64,000 nucleotides of DNA, from contig NC_089858.1 in the NCBI RefSeq assembly GCF_036373705.1, positions 17,410,249 to 17,474,248 of the forward strand, in the 5' to 3' direction. Below, one piece after another: positions 44,801-55,824 of this stretch; position 1 is the first letter of the stretch; each line of letters opens with the position of its first letter. A program made the position numbers and the translations under genes. The DNA comes from Amia ocellicauda. Lineage: Eukaryota; Chordata; Actinopteri; Amiiformes; Amiidae. The notes below the pieces were generated by a model, which did not search any database, was not told the origin of the DNA, and was given only the letters and a program-made list of their open reading frames with translations.

Positions 44801-47800
44801 ATCAAGTTTTGGTTTTATAACCAAAAGCTTAAACGTAATCACAAAGAAAGCAAGGCACAGTGAAGAAGGTTGTTAATACTTTTTGCTTTTGTTGGCTTCC
44901 CAGACTGGCACAAGCTTCCATGTGTTTGACCAGGGCAGGTTTGCCAAGGAGGTGCTGCCAAAATATTTCAAGCACAACAATATGGCAAGCTTCGTCCGGC
45001 AGTTGAACATGTGTAAGTATGACAACTGCTGATGCAGCAGGACGGTGTGTGTGTCTTTGTCATTGTTATCTTTGTCACAGCAGCGTGACTGTCATGCTGT
45101 GCTTCAGGGAGCACATGGTGAGGACAGTGCCTGTGTGTGCGTGTGCGTGTTGCTGTGCCTCGGCTGACCCCCTTCCCGTTCTCCCTTGCAGACGGCTTCC
45201 GCAAGGTGGTGAACATCGAGCAGAGCGGGCTGGTGAAGCCGGAGCGCGACGACACCGAGTTCCAGCACCTCTACTTCCTGCAGGGGCACGAGCACCTGCT
45301 GGAGCACATCAAGAGGAAGGTCAGCCTGCCCCCCCTCTATCCCATGGGCCCCACGGGTCCCATTCAGGACACACTACCACTGCCACCCTGTGTGCCCATT
45401 CTCACCAAGTGAGCTCAAGCTTTTTACTGTTGGTGGTCTAAACAAAACCAAGACGGGCACTGGGCCTCACAGGCATCTTGAAAGGAGGCGGAAGGGCAAT
45501 AGAGAGTTCCCAACGGGCCCGGCTCTGCCCCAGTCTCACAATCTCACTTTAGCTGACCACTGAGGATTGACGAAGGCTTGTGAAAAACAGTGTTGTTTTA
45601 CCGTCTGTCCCAGGTCTCCATTGTGAAGAGCGAGGAGACGAAGGTGCGGCAGGAGGACCTGAGCAAGCTGCTGTACGAGGTGCAGGTGCTGCGGACCCAG
45701 CAGGAGAACATGGAGTGCCAGATGCAGGACATGAAACAGTCAGTGGCTCCTCTGCACGGCATGGCTCCCGGTGCTGCTTGTCCTCGCGTTGGCCTTCAAA
45801 GGTCCTCTATCGAAGTGGGCCGGCCAACGGACCTCCATGTCATTAAAGATCAAAAAGAGAGGAAGCAGCAGCACTGAGAGCCACATATCGTGTGATCTGT
45901 CAGTGTGTCTGTATATCAGGGGTATCCACTCCTTATTCACTAATGCTGCCGGAGAGCTGTAGTCCTGCAGGCTTTTAATACAAGGAAACTGTGCCAATTT
46001 ACATAAATTAAGTAAATCAATCAATCAGTTTTTTTTGGTATAGTGCCCTTTGCAAAGTTGCCACAGAACGTTTTACAGATTAAATCAATAACACAAGGTT
46101 GTGATTGATACAAAATGTCGATATATCTAATTAAGTTACGATGCTGAGGTGCAGTGAAACTCCTACAGCCCTTCAAGAGCAGCACTGAATTTACTGATAT
46201 TATTATTATTAATAATAATAATAATAATAATATTATTATCAATAATTATTAATAATAATAATAATAATAATATTATGAATGGTACTCCCTTACCTACTAT
46301 CTTGGCATATTATGTTTAATAATAAAGCCAAATCATTAAAAGGTTGGATAGGGTTAAAACAGACCTCTGCACCTTTTCAGTAATTAAAGGTCCTTTTATT
46401 CACTGTTGCCAGCTAAACCTTTTTGTATGAGTTGTTCTGTTTGTTTAGCAATTTGCCATTCGATTGTTTCAATAACAACAGTGCGGTGAATGGGGGAGGG
46501 GTCCTTGTGGCACATGAGACATGACGGGGTGCTGTGTCACCACCGCTCCAGCACCCCTCCCTCTCCGCAGTGCCTGTGCCGCATGGTGCGCTGCGCCCAG
46601 GAGAGCTCACGGCGTTTCTGTCTTGCAGCCAGAATGAAGTCTTGTGGAGGGAAATCATCTCCCTGAGACAGAACCACACCCAGCAGCAGAAGGTCATGAA
46701 CAAGGTGAGATGAAAACCCTTGGCACAGTCATTTTACCTCAATCGGGTTCAGTTGGGTTTTACACAAGTCTACCGCAGACACGAACCTGCTTAAAAAAAA
46801 AATATATATATATATATGTCAGACATGGGTTTTTGAAGCTAAATATTGATCACACTGTTATGACTATTGTGGCTTGTTTAATGAAGGTAATTAGGGAAGC
46901 TAATGACTGGAGCAGGTATTGATCAGATGCTAGCAGCTCTGTAACCACTGGCCACAGGGGGAAGTGTGGAGACATGTTGGAAAGGCTCTGAGGTCCCAGA
47001 CTATACATGAAGCAGGCAGGCAGACCTGGTTGTATCCAGTCCTGTAACAGGCATGTACGGGTGGCCAAAGACTGCTGGATATTCCCCAGCATGTTATCAC
47101 TGTCCCTTCAGCCCCTAACAGGATGTGGAAGAGATGCTTACAGGAGGCAGACCAAAGCTGGACTGTGTCTAGTACTGAATGCCTCTTAAATGCATCCTTA
47201 TGCTATACTATGTACAATAGGACAATATATTATACACTCACCTAAAGGTTTATTAGGAACACCTATTCAATTTCCCATTAATGCAATTATCTAACCAACC
47301 AATCACATGGCAGTTGCTTCAATGCATTTAGGGGTGTGGTCCTGGTCAAGACAATCTCCTGAACTCCAAACTGAATGTCTGAATGGGAAAGAAAGGTGAT
47401 TTAAGCAATTTTGAGCGTGGCATGGTTGTTGTTGCCAGACGGGCCGGTCTGAGTATTTCACAATCTGCTCAGTTACTGGGATTTTCACGCACAACCATTT
47501 CTAGGGTTTACAAAGAATGGTGTGAAAAGGGAAAAACATCCAGTATGCGGCAGTCCTGTGGGCGAAAATGCCTTGTTGATGCTAGCGGTCAGAGGAGAAT
47601 GGGCCGACTGATTCAAGCTGATAGAAGAGCAACTTTGACTGAAATAACCACTCGTTACAACCGAGGTATGCAGCAAAGCATTTGTGAAGCCACAACACGT
47701 ACAACCTTGAGGCAGATGGGCTACAACAGCAGAAGACCCCACCGGGTACCACTCATCTCCACTACAAATAGGAAAAAGAGGCTACAATTTGCACAAGCTC

Positions 47801-50800
47801 ACCAAAATTGGACAGTTGAAGACTGGAAAAATGTTGCCTGGTCTGATGAGTCTCGATTTCTGTTGAGACATTCAGATGGTAGAGTCAGAAATTGGCGTAA
47901 ACAGAATGAGAACATGGATCCATCATGCCTTGTTACCACTGTGCAGGCTGGTGGTGGTGGTGTAATGTTGTGGGGGATGTTTTCTTGGCACACTTTAGGC
48001 CCCTTAGTGCCAATTGGGCATCGTTTAAATGCCACGGCCTACCTGAGCATTGTTTCTGACCATGTCCATCCCTTTATGACCACCATGTACCCATCCTATG
48101 ATGGCTACTTCAAGCAGGATAATGCACCATGTCACAAAGGTCCAATCATTTCAAATTGGTTTCTTGAACATGACAATGAGTTCACTGTACTAAACTGGCC
48201 CACACAGTCACCAGATCTCAACCCAATAGAGCATCTTTGGGATGTGGTGGAACGGGAGCTTCGTGCCCTGGATGTGCATCCCACAAATCTCCATCAACTG
48301 CAAGATGCTATCCTATCAATATGGGCCAACATTTCTAAAGAATGCTTTCAGCACCTTGTTGAATCAATGCCACGTAGAATTAAGGCAGTTCTGAAGGCGA
48401 AAGGGGGTCAAACACAGTATTAGTATGGTGTTCCTAATAATCCTTTAGGTGAGTGTATACACTGAAAACACAGCAATGGGGAATTCATGATGATGAAAGG
48501 TATTTAAACTGAGCAGAATAAATGAATGAATCTCAAATTATTTGTATCCGTGGCTTAGTTTTGAGGCCTGGTTTCAGGCCTACGTGCAGTTCCTCACGTC
48601 AGCCTGCTGTTCTATTTGTGCAGAAATCAGTGCAGGCCTCTTGGATCGCTGTGCTAACCCCTGATTCCCATCTCTGTTTACAGCTGATTCAGTTCCTGTT
48701 CAGCCAGATTCAATCAAACGCACACAGCACTGTTGGAATAAAGAGGAAGCTGTGAGTATGCAGCCTGGCTCCCACAGGGCCCGATCCTGCCCTGAAACAG
48801 CAGGTCAGCGCGAATGGGTCAGCTGACCCCGTGCACAGTGCTGCAGGCCGGCTGAATGGGCTGAAGCGCTGAGTCAGATCTGCTGACACCCGGCTTCACA
48901 AACCCACTGTTGAACCGCGCACATGGCTCTCTATAGAAAGTGCCCTGTCAGCATCCACGGCCTGTTTTAGCAAGTTAAGGGGACAACTGCTAAAACAAGT
49001 GCTCTGAAATAAAAAAATGTCAGTCACAGCAGGAGATTTGGTTTGATTTGATTTTTTTAAAATCTTTCTGTTTTAAAGCATCTTCTTAAACTTTATTAAA
49101 TGCATATAAGAAACATAAGAAAGTTTACAAATGAGAGGAGGCCATTCGACCCATCGTGCTCGTTTGGTGTCCATTAATAACCGAGTGATCCAAGGATCCC
49201 ATCCAGTCTGACTTTAAATGTTGCCAAATTTTCAGCTTTTATTCTATATATTTATTTAAATACTGGACTGGAGAATATTAAGGCAAATTTCTGTAATGAA
49301 GCGCTCTAGTCCAGCTGAGCCCTCCCTCCCTATCCCCTGAACCCCCTATCGGTGATGCACACAATATCCAGTTGCTGGCAATATGGAGATTATTGTGGAT
49401 GAAATAATATAAATGCGCAACAAAGTGGAGCCTTTGAGAAATTAAAAATAAGATCTTAATATGTATAAAACCCACTGTTATTTTACAACTTAATGTTGAT
49501 GTATTCATACTAGGTACAAATGTTAAACAATATGCTGAGTGACACCTTTCCTAGTGGCCTAAAAGCTGAACTATAATAACCTGGGCCTGTTTTGCCCACC
49601 CCTCCTCTCTCCCGTGTGGTGTCTCTGTCAGACCTCTCATGCTGGACGATGGCTCCACTGCTCCCCCAGCCTCAAAGTTCAGTCACAGTTTGCCCTTGGA
49701 GCCCCTCCACGAGTCCTACTTCATCCAGTCGGTGAGTCCTATCCATGATTTAAATCCCTGACCTGGTAAAGGCCTGCTGTGTCATTTCTGAATGCTCTGG
49801 CTGACCAGCTGACACGCCTCTCCTCTCCAGCCGTCCACAGAAACTGCCTCGTGTTCGAACAGCACTTCACTGCCTGGTGGACCAGTCATATCCGACGTTA
49901 CTGAAATGTCTCAGGCAGGTTCCATGGGCATTCCAGCACAGTCTGAGGAGTCCAGGTGAGGCTAAAATGAAGTGATGGGGTCTTGCTCTTTCATTGCCCA
50001 GCCAGCTTGTTTAAAAAACATTTAAAAGACTGTAGAGACCCGTTCTTGGAGCGCCTGTCTGTTTACCCTCTGGTGTGATCTCTGCAATAGCAACCAGTGT
50101 TCAGGTGTTGTATGTGTGTGTGTGTGTGTGCGAGCAGGGAGAAGTGTCTGATGCTGATCAAGGAGGAGCCGGTGAGCCCAGGGGTGCGAACGCGGGGAGA
50201 GGGTGTGCCGCTGGGCTCCTGCGAGGTGTGCGCCGAGCCCCCAGTGCTGCCTGTCGCCATGGTGCAGTCCGTCCTTGAGGGCCGGGGGTCCAGCACTGCC
50301 GAGAGAAGGGGGAAGAGACCCCCCTTGGACAGGTGAGCCCTCACTGCCAGCAGCCACTCTGCTCCCTTGAGTCAGTCAGTCAGTCGCTATTTATTCTCCA
50401 ATCTACGTGTGTGTGTCTGCACCGAGCCCAGGCTGGTGTTAGGGTAGAGGCTCGGGCTGCCCTGTGATGCATATGTCTGTGTGCTTGCTGTAGGCCCGAG
50501 CTGGCAGAGAGTGTGGAGGGCGTGGATATGAGCCTGGAGGATCTACAGGTGCTGCTGAGAAACCACCAGCAGAACATCGAGGCGTCCTCTGTGATGGACG
50601 TGAGTGGAGCCGGGGGTGGGGGGGGGTTTGCTGCCTTGAACTCGCTCAGGACGAACAAAGCATTTGGTATTTGCTAGTGTACAAAAGTTTGTGAAAACAA
50701 CAGCCCCAAAACCTTTTATTTTATTGTCTTTGCCTTCCATAAAATCTAATAAATTCACTGAAGAAGAAAAAGGACTAAATAATGGGACTAGCAAAACTAC

Positions 50801-52377
50801 AGCAATTAATTGCTCCATCATTCAGGTAGGAATAATAGAAACTAATTAGAAGACAGAGCTTAATTAAAGAAGTATGAACACATTTACATTTTCTATTATT
50901 CTATTCTCATCTCAGGGGATTGCCCGGAGAGTCAGTATCTAGCAGGTTCTTTGTGTCGTGGGAAATGACCCATGCAGTTGCATTAGCAAATGGAAAAGCC
51001 TATTGATCTCCTAAAATAGATACACTGTGCAAAAGATCTAGCCCCATATTCTCCCAGTGCTGTTTTAATACCATTATAATGAATAAATCATACAGATGAG
51101 CTCAACGTGGTAATCGTCTTTTACTATTCCACATTCAGTTCTCAGAATAGCAGCTGAGAATCGGCCTCCGTGAATAAATTAACTTGTAAGTTTATTAACT
51201 GCTTGTATCTGCAAATACATATTTTCCAGTATTTTATGTACAGTACATAATTTTGTTTAAATAAAAAATACAGATTTATACACGATTGTGCAGTTCAATT
51301 AGCCATGGAAGATTGCCACATTGGGCATCAAGATGTTTTCTGCGACTGCTTACTGGGGGGTAAAGAATGACAAATAAGTGGAATCTGTTCATGAAAGAAT
51401 CAATTTAGACAAGCTCCAGTTGAACGGGTGCCCTTGGGGATTTGCCCGTGAAACACGGAATTGATATCTCCATCATCATGCAGGGGGCACAGGGTTTTAT
51501 GAACTGTAGGGCAGGGATTTCAGGATCTCTCTCTAGCTCTCTCTCGCTGTTCTTCTGCAGAGAAGTCTATCACCTTATGCGGTTGTTTAAGATGCTCCCC
51601 AACACTGTGTGGGAACGCTGATTAGCTGGTCAGACTGTGTAAACCGTACACACAGACCTCTTGCCTAGAACCTCCCACAGCAGTGCTGGGCCATTCTCCT
51701 TGTGACATCACACACACATACAAATCTAGAATGCCAGAGACATGAGCACAGATCTAAATATAACTGCTATGAGCTGTTGATTGGTAGTCACTGGCAAGCA
51801 GGAAACACAGTTGCAGTGAGTTTATTTCTCGCCCGTGACCAGTGATGGGTGCCTTACCAGTTACACATGTTCTGAAAAAGATTGACAATTCATTATTTAC
51901 AAGGGGAAGGACAAACGTACAATCTGCATTGTCGTCCACAGCCATTCAATCCCAGCCTGCCTTTGACTGAGTGGAACTTCACAGACATGGAGGCCAATCT
52001 GAAATCGGTCAGTTTCCCTGCTGTCTGTCACGAGAGTCCAGACCGAGGTGGTTTAGGGACTTTAAGTTGTTCTGATTTTAGGGGAGCAAGACTGGAATGG
52101 AAGTGGGGAGGGGGTGACTCCACAGCATGTAGCCTTGGTGATTTAGATATGTCTAAGTATAGTCCCCCCCCATTTTTGAATTAGTTATTTATATGCATGT
52201 GTGTGTATAAATTTATTATTGATATTTATTATTTGTATTCATTTTTATATTAAAAAAATGTATTTATGTATTGACTTTATTTGTGTATTTGTTGGTTTGT
52301 TCATGACAATGCTCCAGTACATGTTCCAGCAGCAGGACCCCGGGGCCTTCAGTGGCCCTGGCTGTGAGGGCCAGTGA
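41896..52377 (+). CDS. HSF4: Heat shock transcription factor 4
   Basis: Nuclear trimeric transcription factor that binds heat-shock elements and is central to vertebrate lens development. Twelve exons: 41896-42021, 44904-45012, 45192-45319, 45614-45738, 46629-46704, 48684-48751, 49632-49731, 49831-49955, 50138-50332, 50494-50599, 51942-52007, 52318-52377; 427 aa, all GT-AG with matching phases. DNA-binding domain at residues about 17-121, with [18 protein letters not shown] as recognition helix. HR-A/B coiled coil at about 125-205 ([40 protein letters not shown]). Then KRKLPLMLDDG, PYFIQS, ISDVTEM. A phospho-dependent SUMO motif IKEEPVSP has K294, cf. human HSF4 K293. An HR-C-like heptad lies at about 364-390. 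Placement after FBXL8 matches human. A DD36E Tc1 lies in intron 5. Confidence 0.95.
42022..44903 (+). other. HSF4: HSF4 intron 1
   Basis: 2.9-kb intron with a CT-rich stretch at about 43332-43365. ORFs on either strand show no known domain. Nothing else recognised. Confidence 0.7.
46198..46275. repeat. Palindromic (ATT)n/(AAT)n microsatellite
   Basis: Alternating ATT and AAT trinucleotide blocks in HSF4 intron 4. The blocks can pair with each other to form hairpins. Confidence 0.85.
47235..48455 (+). mobile_element. Tc1/mariner element, DD36E type, copy 2
   Basis: 1,221 bp, the same length as copy 1, flanked by TA (47233-47234 and 48456-48457). The 29-bp inverted repeats start cactcacctaaagg and differ from each other at one base (ggtttatt versus ggattatt). 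Inserted in HSF4 intron 5 in the sense orientation. Confidence 0.95.
47383..48423 (+). CDS. Tc1-like transposase, DD36E, full length
   Basis: 346 aa with a normal TAG stop at 48421-48423. It differs from copy 1 at 11 of 346 residues (for example G17V, G130R, Q244K, R254P, P274T) with no insertion or deletion. Catalytic residues are D155 (WSDES), D246 (KQDNAP) and E283 (NPIEHLW). HTH as in copy 1. The open frame is compatible with activity, but Q244K, R254P and P274T lie in the catalytic core, so function is uncertain. Confidence 0.92.
   Translation: MGKKGDLSNFERGMVVVARRAGLSISQSAQLLGFSRTTISRVYKEWCEKGKTSSMRQSCGRKCLVDASGQRRMGRLIQADRRATLTEITTRYNRGMQQSICEATTRTTLRQMGYNSRRPHRVPLISTTNRKKRLQFAQAHQNWTVEDWKNVAWSDESRFLLRHSDGRVRNWRKQNENMDPSCLVTTVQAGGGGVMLWGMFSWHTLGPLVPIGHRLNATAYLSIVSDHVHPFMTTMYPSYDGYFKQDNAPCHKGPIISNWFLEHDNEFTVLNWPTQSPDLNPIEHLWDVVERELRALDVHPTNLHQLQDAILSIWANISKECFQHLVESMPRRIKAVLKAKGGQTQY
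49105..49240 (+). repeat. CR1-like retroelement fragment
   Basis: Contains aacataagaaagtttacaaa, then aggaggccattcgacccatc and tgctcgtttgg. This string order is common in LINE-type repeats of gars, sturgeons and some other fishes. It is only a short 5'- and 3'-truncated piece, in HSF4 intron 6. Family assignment from memory. Confidence 0.55.
50600..51941 (+). other. HSF4: HSF4 intron 10
   Basis: 1.3-kb intron with a G-rich start (ccgggggtgggggggg) and otherwise ordinary AT-rich sequence. Confidence 0.7.
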
Positions 52378-53157
52378 GCTCCTGAGCAGGGAGCACACCT
52401 GACGCTGGACTGCGGGGAGCCAAGGTAAACCCCCCCGTCCACGTCACAGCCTCCGCGCACACAGGCAACACAATCGCCGCCTCAACAATATCATCCTATA
52501 TTATTCCTAAATACTGTTATATATTATAATCACAGGTGTCAGTAAATCGCATACTGGAGTACTGCAGCCCCACACTTCTTATCCTTGACATGAGGGGTGA
52601 TATTAAACATTGTATGCCTAAGTGTGTATATCGTATATATAATATTTTCCTTTTCTCGATGCACAGCGCACCTTTGCTGTAACGGACTGGAGGGCAGAGG
52701 CTGTCAGCGGGTACTCTGTTTGTAGTGGAACAGCGTCTGCACCCCCCCACCACCACCATCCTGCTTTACTGTCCGCCGGGTCCCACAGACCGACCGCTGA
52801 CTGACAGAGGCTTTGGCGTCATTTTGAACCCAGTTACGCGCCCTCACTCTAACTTGGCATTCTCCTACAGAAGCATTTCATTGCATAAGATGGATCAAAG
52901 TACTGATTTTCAAATCCACCGTCACACATCAAGGAAAAGAACAACACAAAAACAAAAGGCGGCTCCCGAAGCAGATCAGGGCCTCCTATTTTCAGATTCC
53001 ATTGAGGGAGCCATGCCCATCAATCGACAACACAAGGATTTCAATTAATCGTGGTCACAAATTAAAAAGAATCTGCACAGGAATAAATACATTTCACACA
53101 AACTCGTCTCGTTTGGGTCCCCCCCAATATGTCAACTCTGGGGCTCTGTGGGATTTG

Positions 53158-53163
53158 AATAAA
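53158..53163 (+). terminator. HSF4: Candidate poly(A) signal of HSF4
   Basis: AATAAA followed by acgttatttttgtgc, a T/G-rich downstream context. It would make a 3' UTR of roughly 0.55 kb after removal of the putative 3' UTR intron. Confidence 0.4.
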
Positions 53164-55811
53164 ATACGTTATTTTTGTGCACAACAGTTAAGGGCTGTTC
53201 TCTGGCAGCACTTCTTCAAAGAGGGCGAGGTTTATAGGCACTCCCAAATCAGCGCAGTCTGTAAGTGAAGCAGGTTTTTGGTATCCAGTTGCATTAGATT
53301 AAAATTTTCTTGCAATATTGTATGTATGTATGTATGTATTTAATTATATATATTTATAGAAATATATCCATCAAATAGTATTCCTTTTTTTTTTTTTGTA
53401 CATTTTAATGTGAGCGTTCTAGGTACACTTCATATAACAGATATTATAGTCTTCATTTTTGAAAGTACAAGACCCTATTTGCTTTTTTGCACAATTTGAC
53501 TATTTATTCTAACTACAAACCACATTTACTTAAAGTACTTGATGCTTTTATTATGCTACATAGAGGGACTTTGCCGGGTTTTATAATTTTTCTACTCTTG
53601 ATTTTACAGTACGTCTACCATGATGACTGCCCTACAGTTTGTGAAGTAGGATAAGTAGAGTATTTGCAAATGTATCCATCCGCACTTTTTTGGCATTTCT
53701 CCCGGCCTTTGCCAATTTTAGAGGATTTCATTAGACTCCCCACTTTCGTCAAGCTGTTTTCGGATATTTCATTAAAGAGCACGGAACAAGGGAAGGTGAT
53801 GTTGTTCACGCCAGGGCCTTGGCAGCAGTCTGATGCCCCTTTTCTAAAGCTGCCTCCCACCTGCGCAGACACAGCACACCTCCAGCAGCGCGGATATGCC
53901 GAGAGGCTGTGGATTGGCCAGCTGCAGTGGAGCCGCCCGCTTCCTGCTCCTTCACACACAGTGGCACGGCAGCACTTTAGCCGACCAGCAGCACCTAAAG
54001 GTTCAGAGGTCATGCCTAAGACCCCGCCCCCATCCTAAGAAGCACCTTGGAGACTTTGTAGACCATTTCCACTAATGACCTGAGTTCACGTATCAGATTA
54101 ACTTCAAACGCAACTTGAAAAACCTCTTGTCCTCCCCCATCCCTTCCTCTCACCATGATATTGTGGATTAAAAATTTGAAATCCAAAGAAATGAGAGAGA
54201 ACACCGCCACATGTCTTCTTTATCAAGAGGAGGAAAATGAATGCACAGCATGACCAGAAATGGATTCAGCATAAGAGTCAACTGCCATAAGACCGTCCAG
54301 CCCTGGGCCGCCGCGTTAACCAAACACCTCTGCTTGGAACAAGGGGGCTCCGGCTAAAATCACTTTCGCAAAGAAATACCAGCCCCCTCACGGTGACAAG
54401 GACAACTGAAAATTATTTTGTTTGATTAATTTATGTTTTTTGGAAACTCTAAGCTTAAGGGCTACCCATTTCAGTCTTCTTGTGAATTTAGGGCCATAAG
54501 TGATCATTTAATTCAAAACATTAAATGAGGGAGTGCCTCAGACAGTCAGGAGACAGTGTGATTGCAGAACGATTTCCAGTTGCTATTTCAAAATGATTCT
54601 ATTGTTTTTGGTCACACTTTAAAGTGGGGGGATATGCAGTCAGACACATCTGTGTAAAGAAATTATTACGAGGAGTTGCATTTAGAGTTGGCGGGGCATA
54701 AAACCATACAGAAAGCTATCGGGGAGAAAAGGACAATAATTTTTTTTTTTTTTTGACAACATGCTTCTCTTATTTCTTCAATATTTCTTCAAAATGGAGT
54801 GTCAGGAGAAGGTGTTGGGGGGCCGGGGGAGGGTCTGGGATGCACACTTTGGTGCAAAAATGAATATGATTAACCTAGTTTACAGAACCAAAGAGCACAA
54901 TTGTTTTGTAGGACTATGATCCTAGTGGTTTAGGATATTCTGTACTTGTAACTTCTCTCTTGGTTCATGTGATCTTTAAAAAAAAATTAAAAAAAATGCA
55001 ACACTGTGCAATACTACGGATTTGTGAGGTTCCACACGGATGCAGTCGGGTGACGACCACTGGAATGTAACGCAGCTGTGGCGTGCGGTTTGAGAGAGGT
55101 AAACCAGCACACTGGAAACGAAATAAAAAAATAACTTGTGGCAAACAATTTGCACTAGGGATGCATATTTCACTAGCTTTAGTAGGCGTTATCACAATTA
55201 CTGTTAGTGAGGTATATTTACTGACAGTATTCTGGTTTGGGTATGAGACGGTTTGCTTGCATCTTAAGGGACTTTCAATGGAACCACTGTGTTTATTTTA
55301 TTTGATGACTTGCACTGGCATAAATTAATGTAAAACATGCAGGTAGGAGTTGCTGATTTTCATGTTTAATGCATTTTCTTTTATTCTCAATCAACATGCA
55401 TTCAGTGCTGTTGTAATATATATAGTTTCTGTATCACAGTAATGGCCCTCTGTTGAGGTGCAGTGAGTTTTCATTCTTGCACAGCCTTACCCTTGGGAGA
55501 GCTCATTAAAGGCAACGGCTTCACTTCACATTGCATTCGAAAAGTTAATAAACATCTGAGGAATGCAAATCTCTCTGCTGCTGACTGGGGATTTGAATGT
55601 ATGAAATTAAATTAAATTAAATCTAAATCATTATTTTGCCTTTGTGTTTTTGTCTGAATTTTTTTTTTTTTTGGACACGGTTGAAACTGGAACATCAAAG
55701 CTTGCTGAAAGTTTCTCTCTCTCACACCCAACCAATATCCATTAATAACATGTTAATGATTTCCTTCAAGATGGTCACTCCATCACACAGAGCAACAGCC
55801 TTCGAAAGCCC

Positions 55812-55817
55812 TTTATT
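55812..55817 (-). terminator. OGFOD1: Poly(A) signal 7 nt after OGFOD1 stop
   Basis: On the - strand AATAAA begins only 7 nt beyond the TGA (55827-55825), which would give a 3' UTR of a few tens of bases. Another canonical signal lies about 430 bp further on (near 55380), so usage is unproven. Confidence 0.5.
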
Positions 55818-55824
55818 AATTGAC

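Larger units (their letters stand above)
52378..55824. other. HSF4 3' UTR and convergent intergenic region
   Basis: 3.4 kb between the HSF4 stop and the OGFOD1 stop. A likely 3' UTR intron (52425-52666) and an AATAAA at 53158 are on the HSF4 strand. A TGTA tetranucleotide run is at about 53319-53341. The remainder to OGFOD1 shows no gene. Confidence 0.6.

Noticed and set aside
53615..54038. Overlapping 132- and 124-codon ORFs on opposite strands
   Set aside because: Intergenic region, no recognisable domain, no splice or promoter signals.
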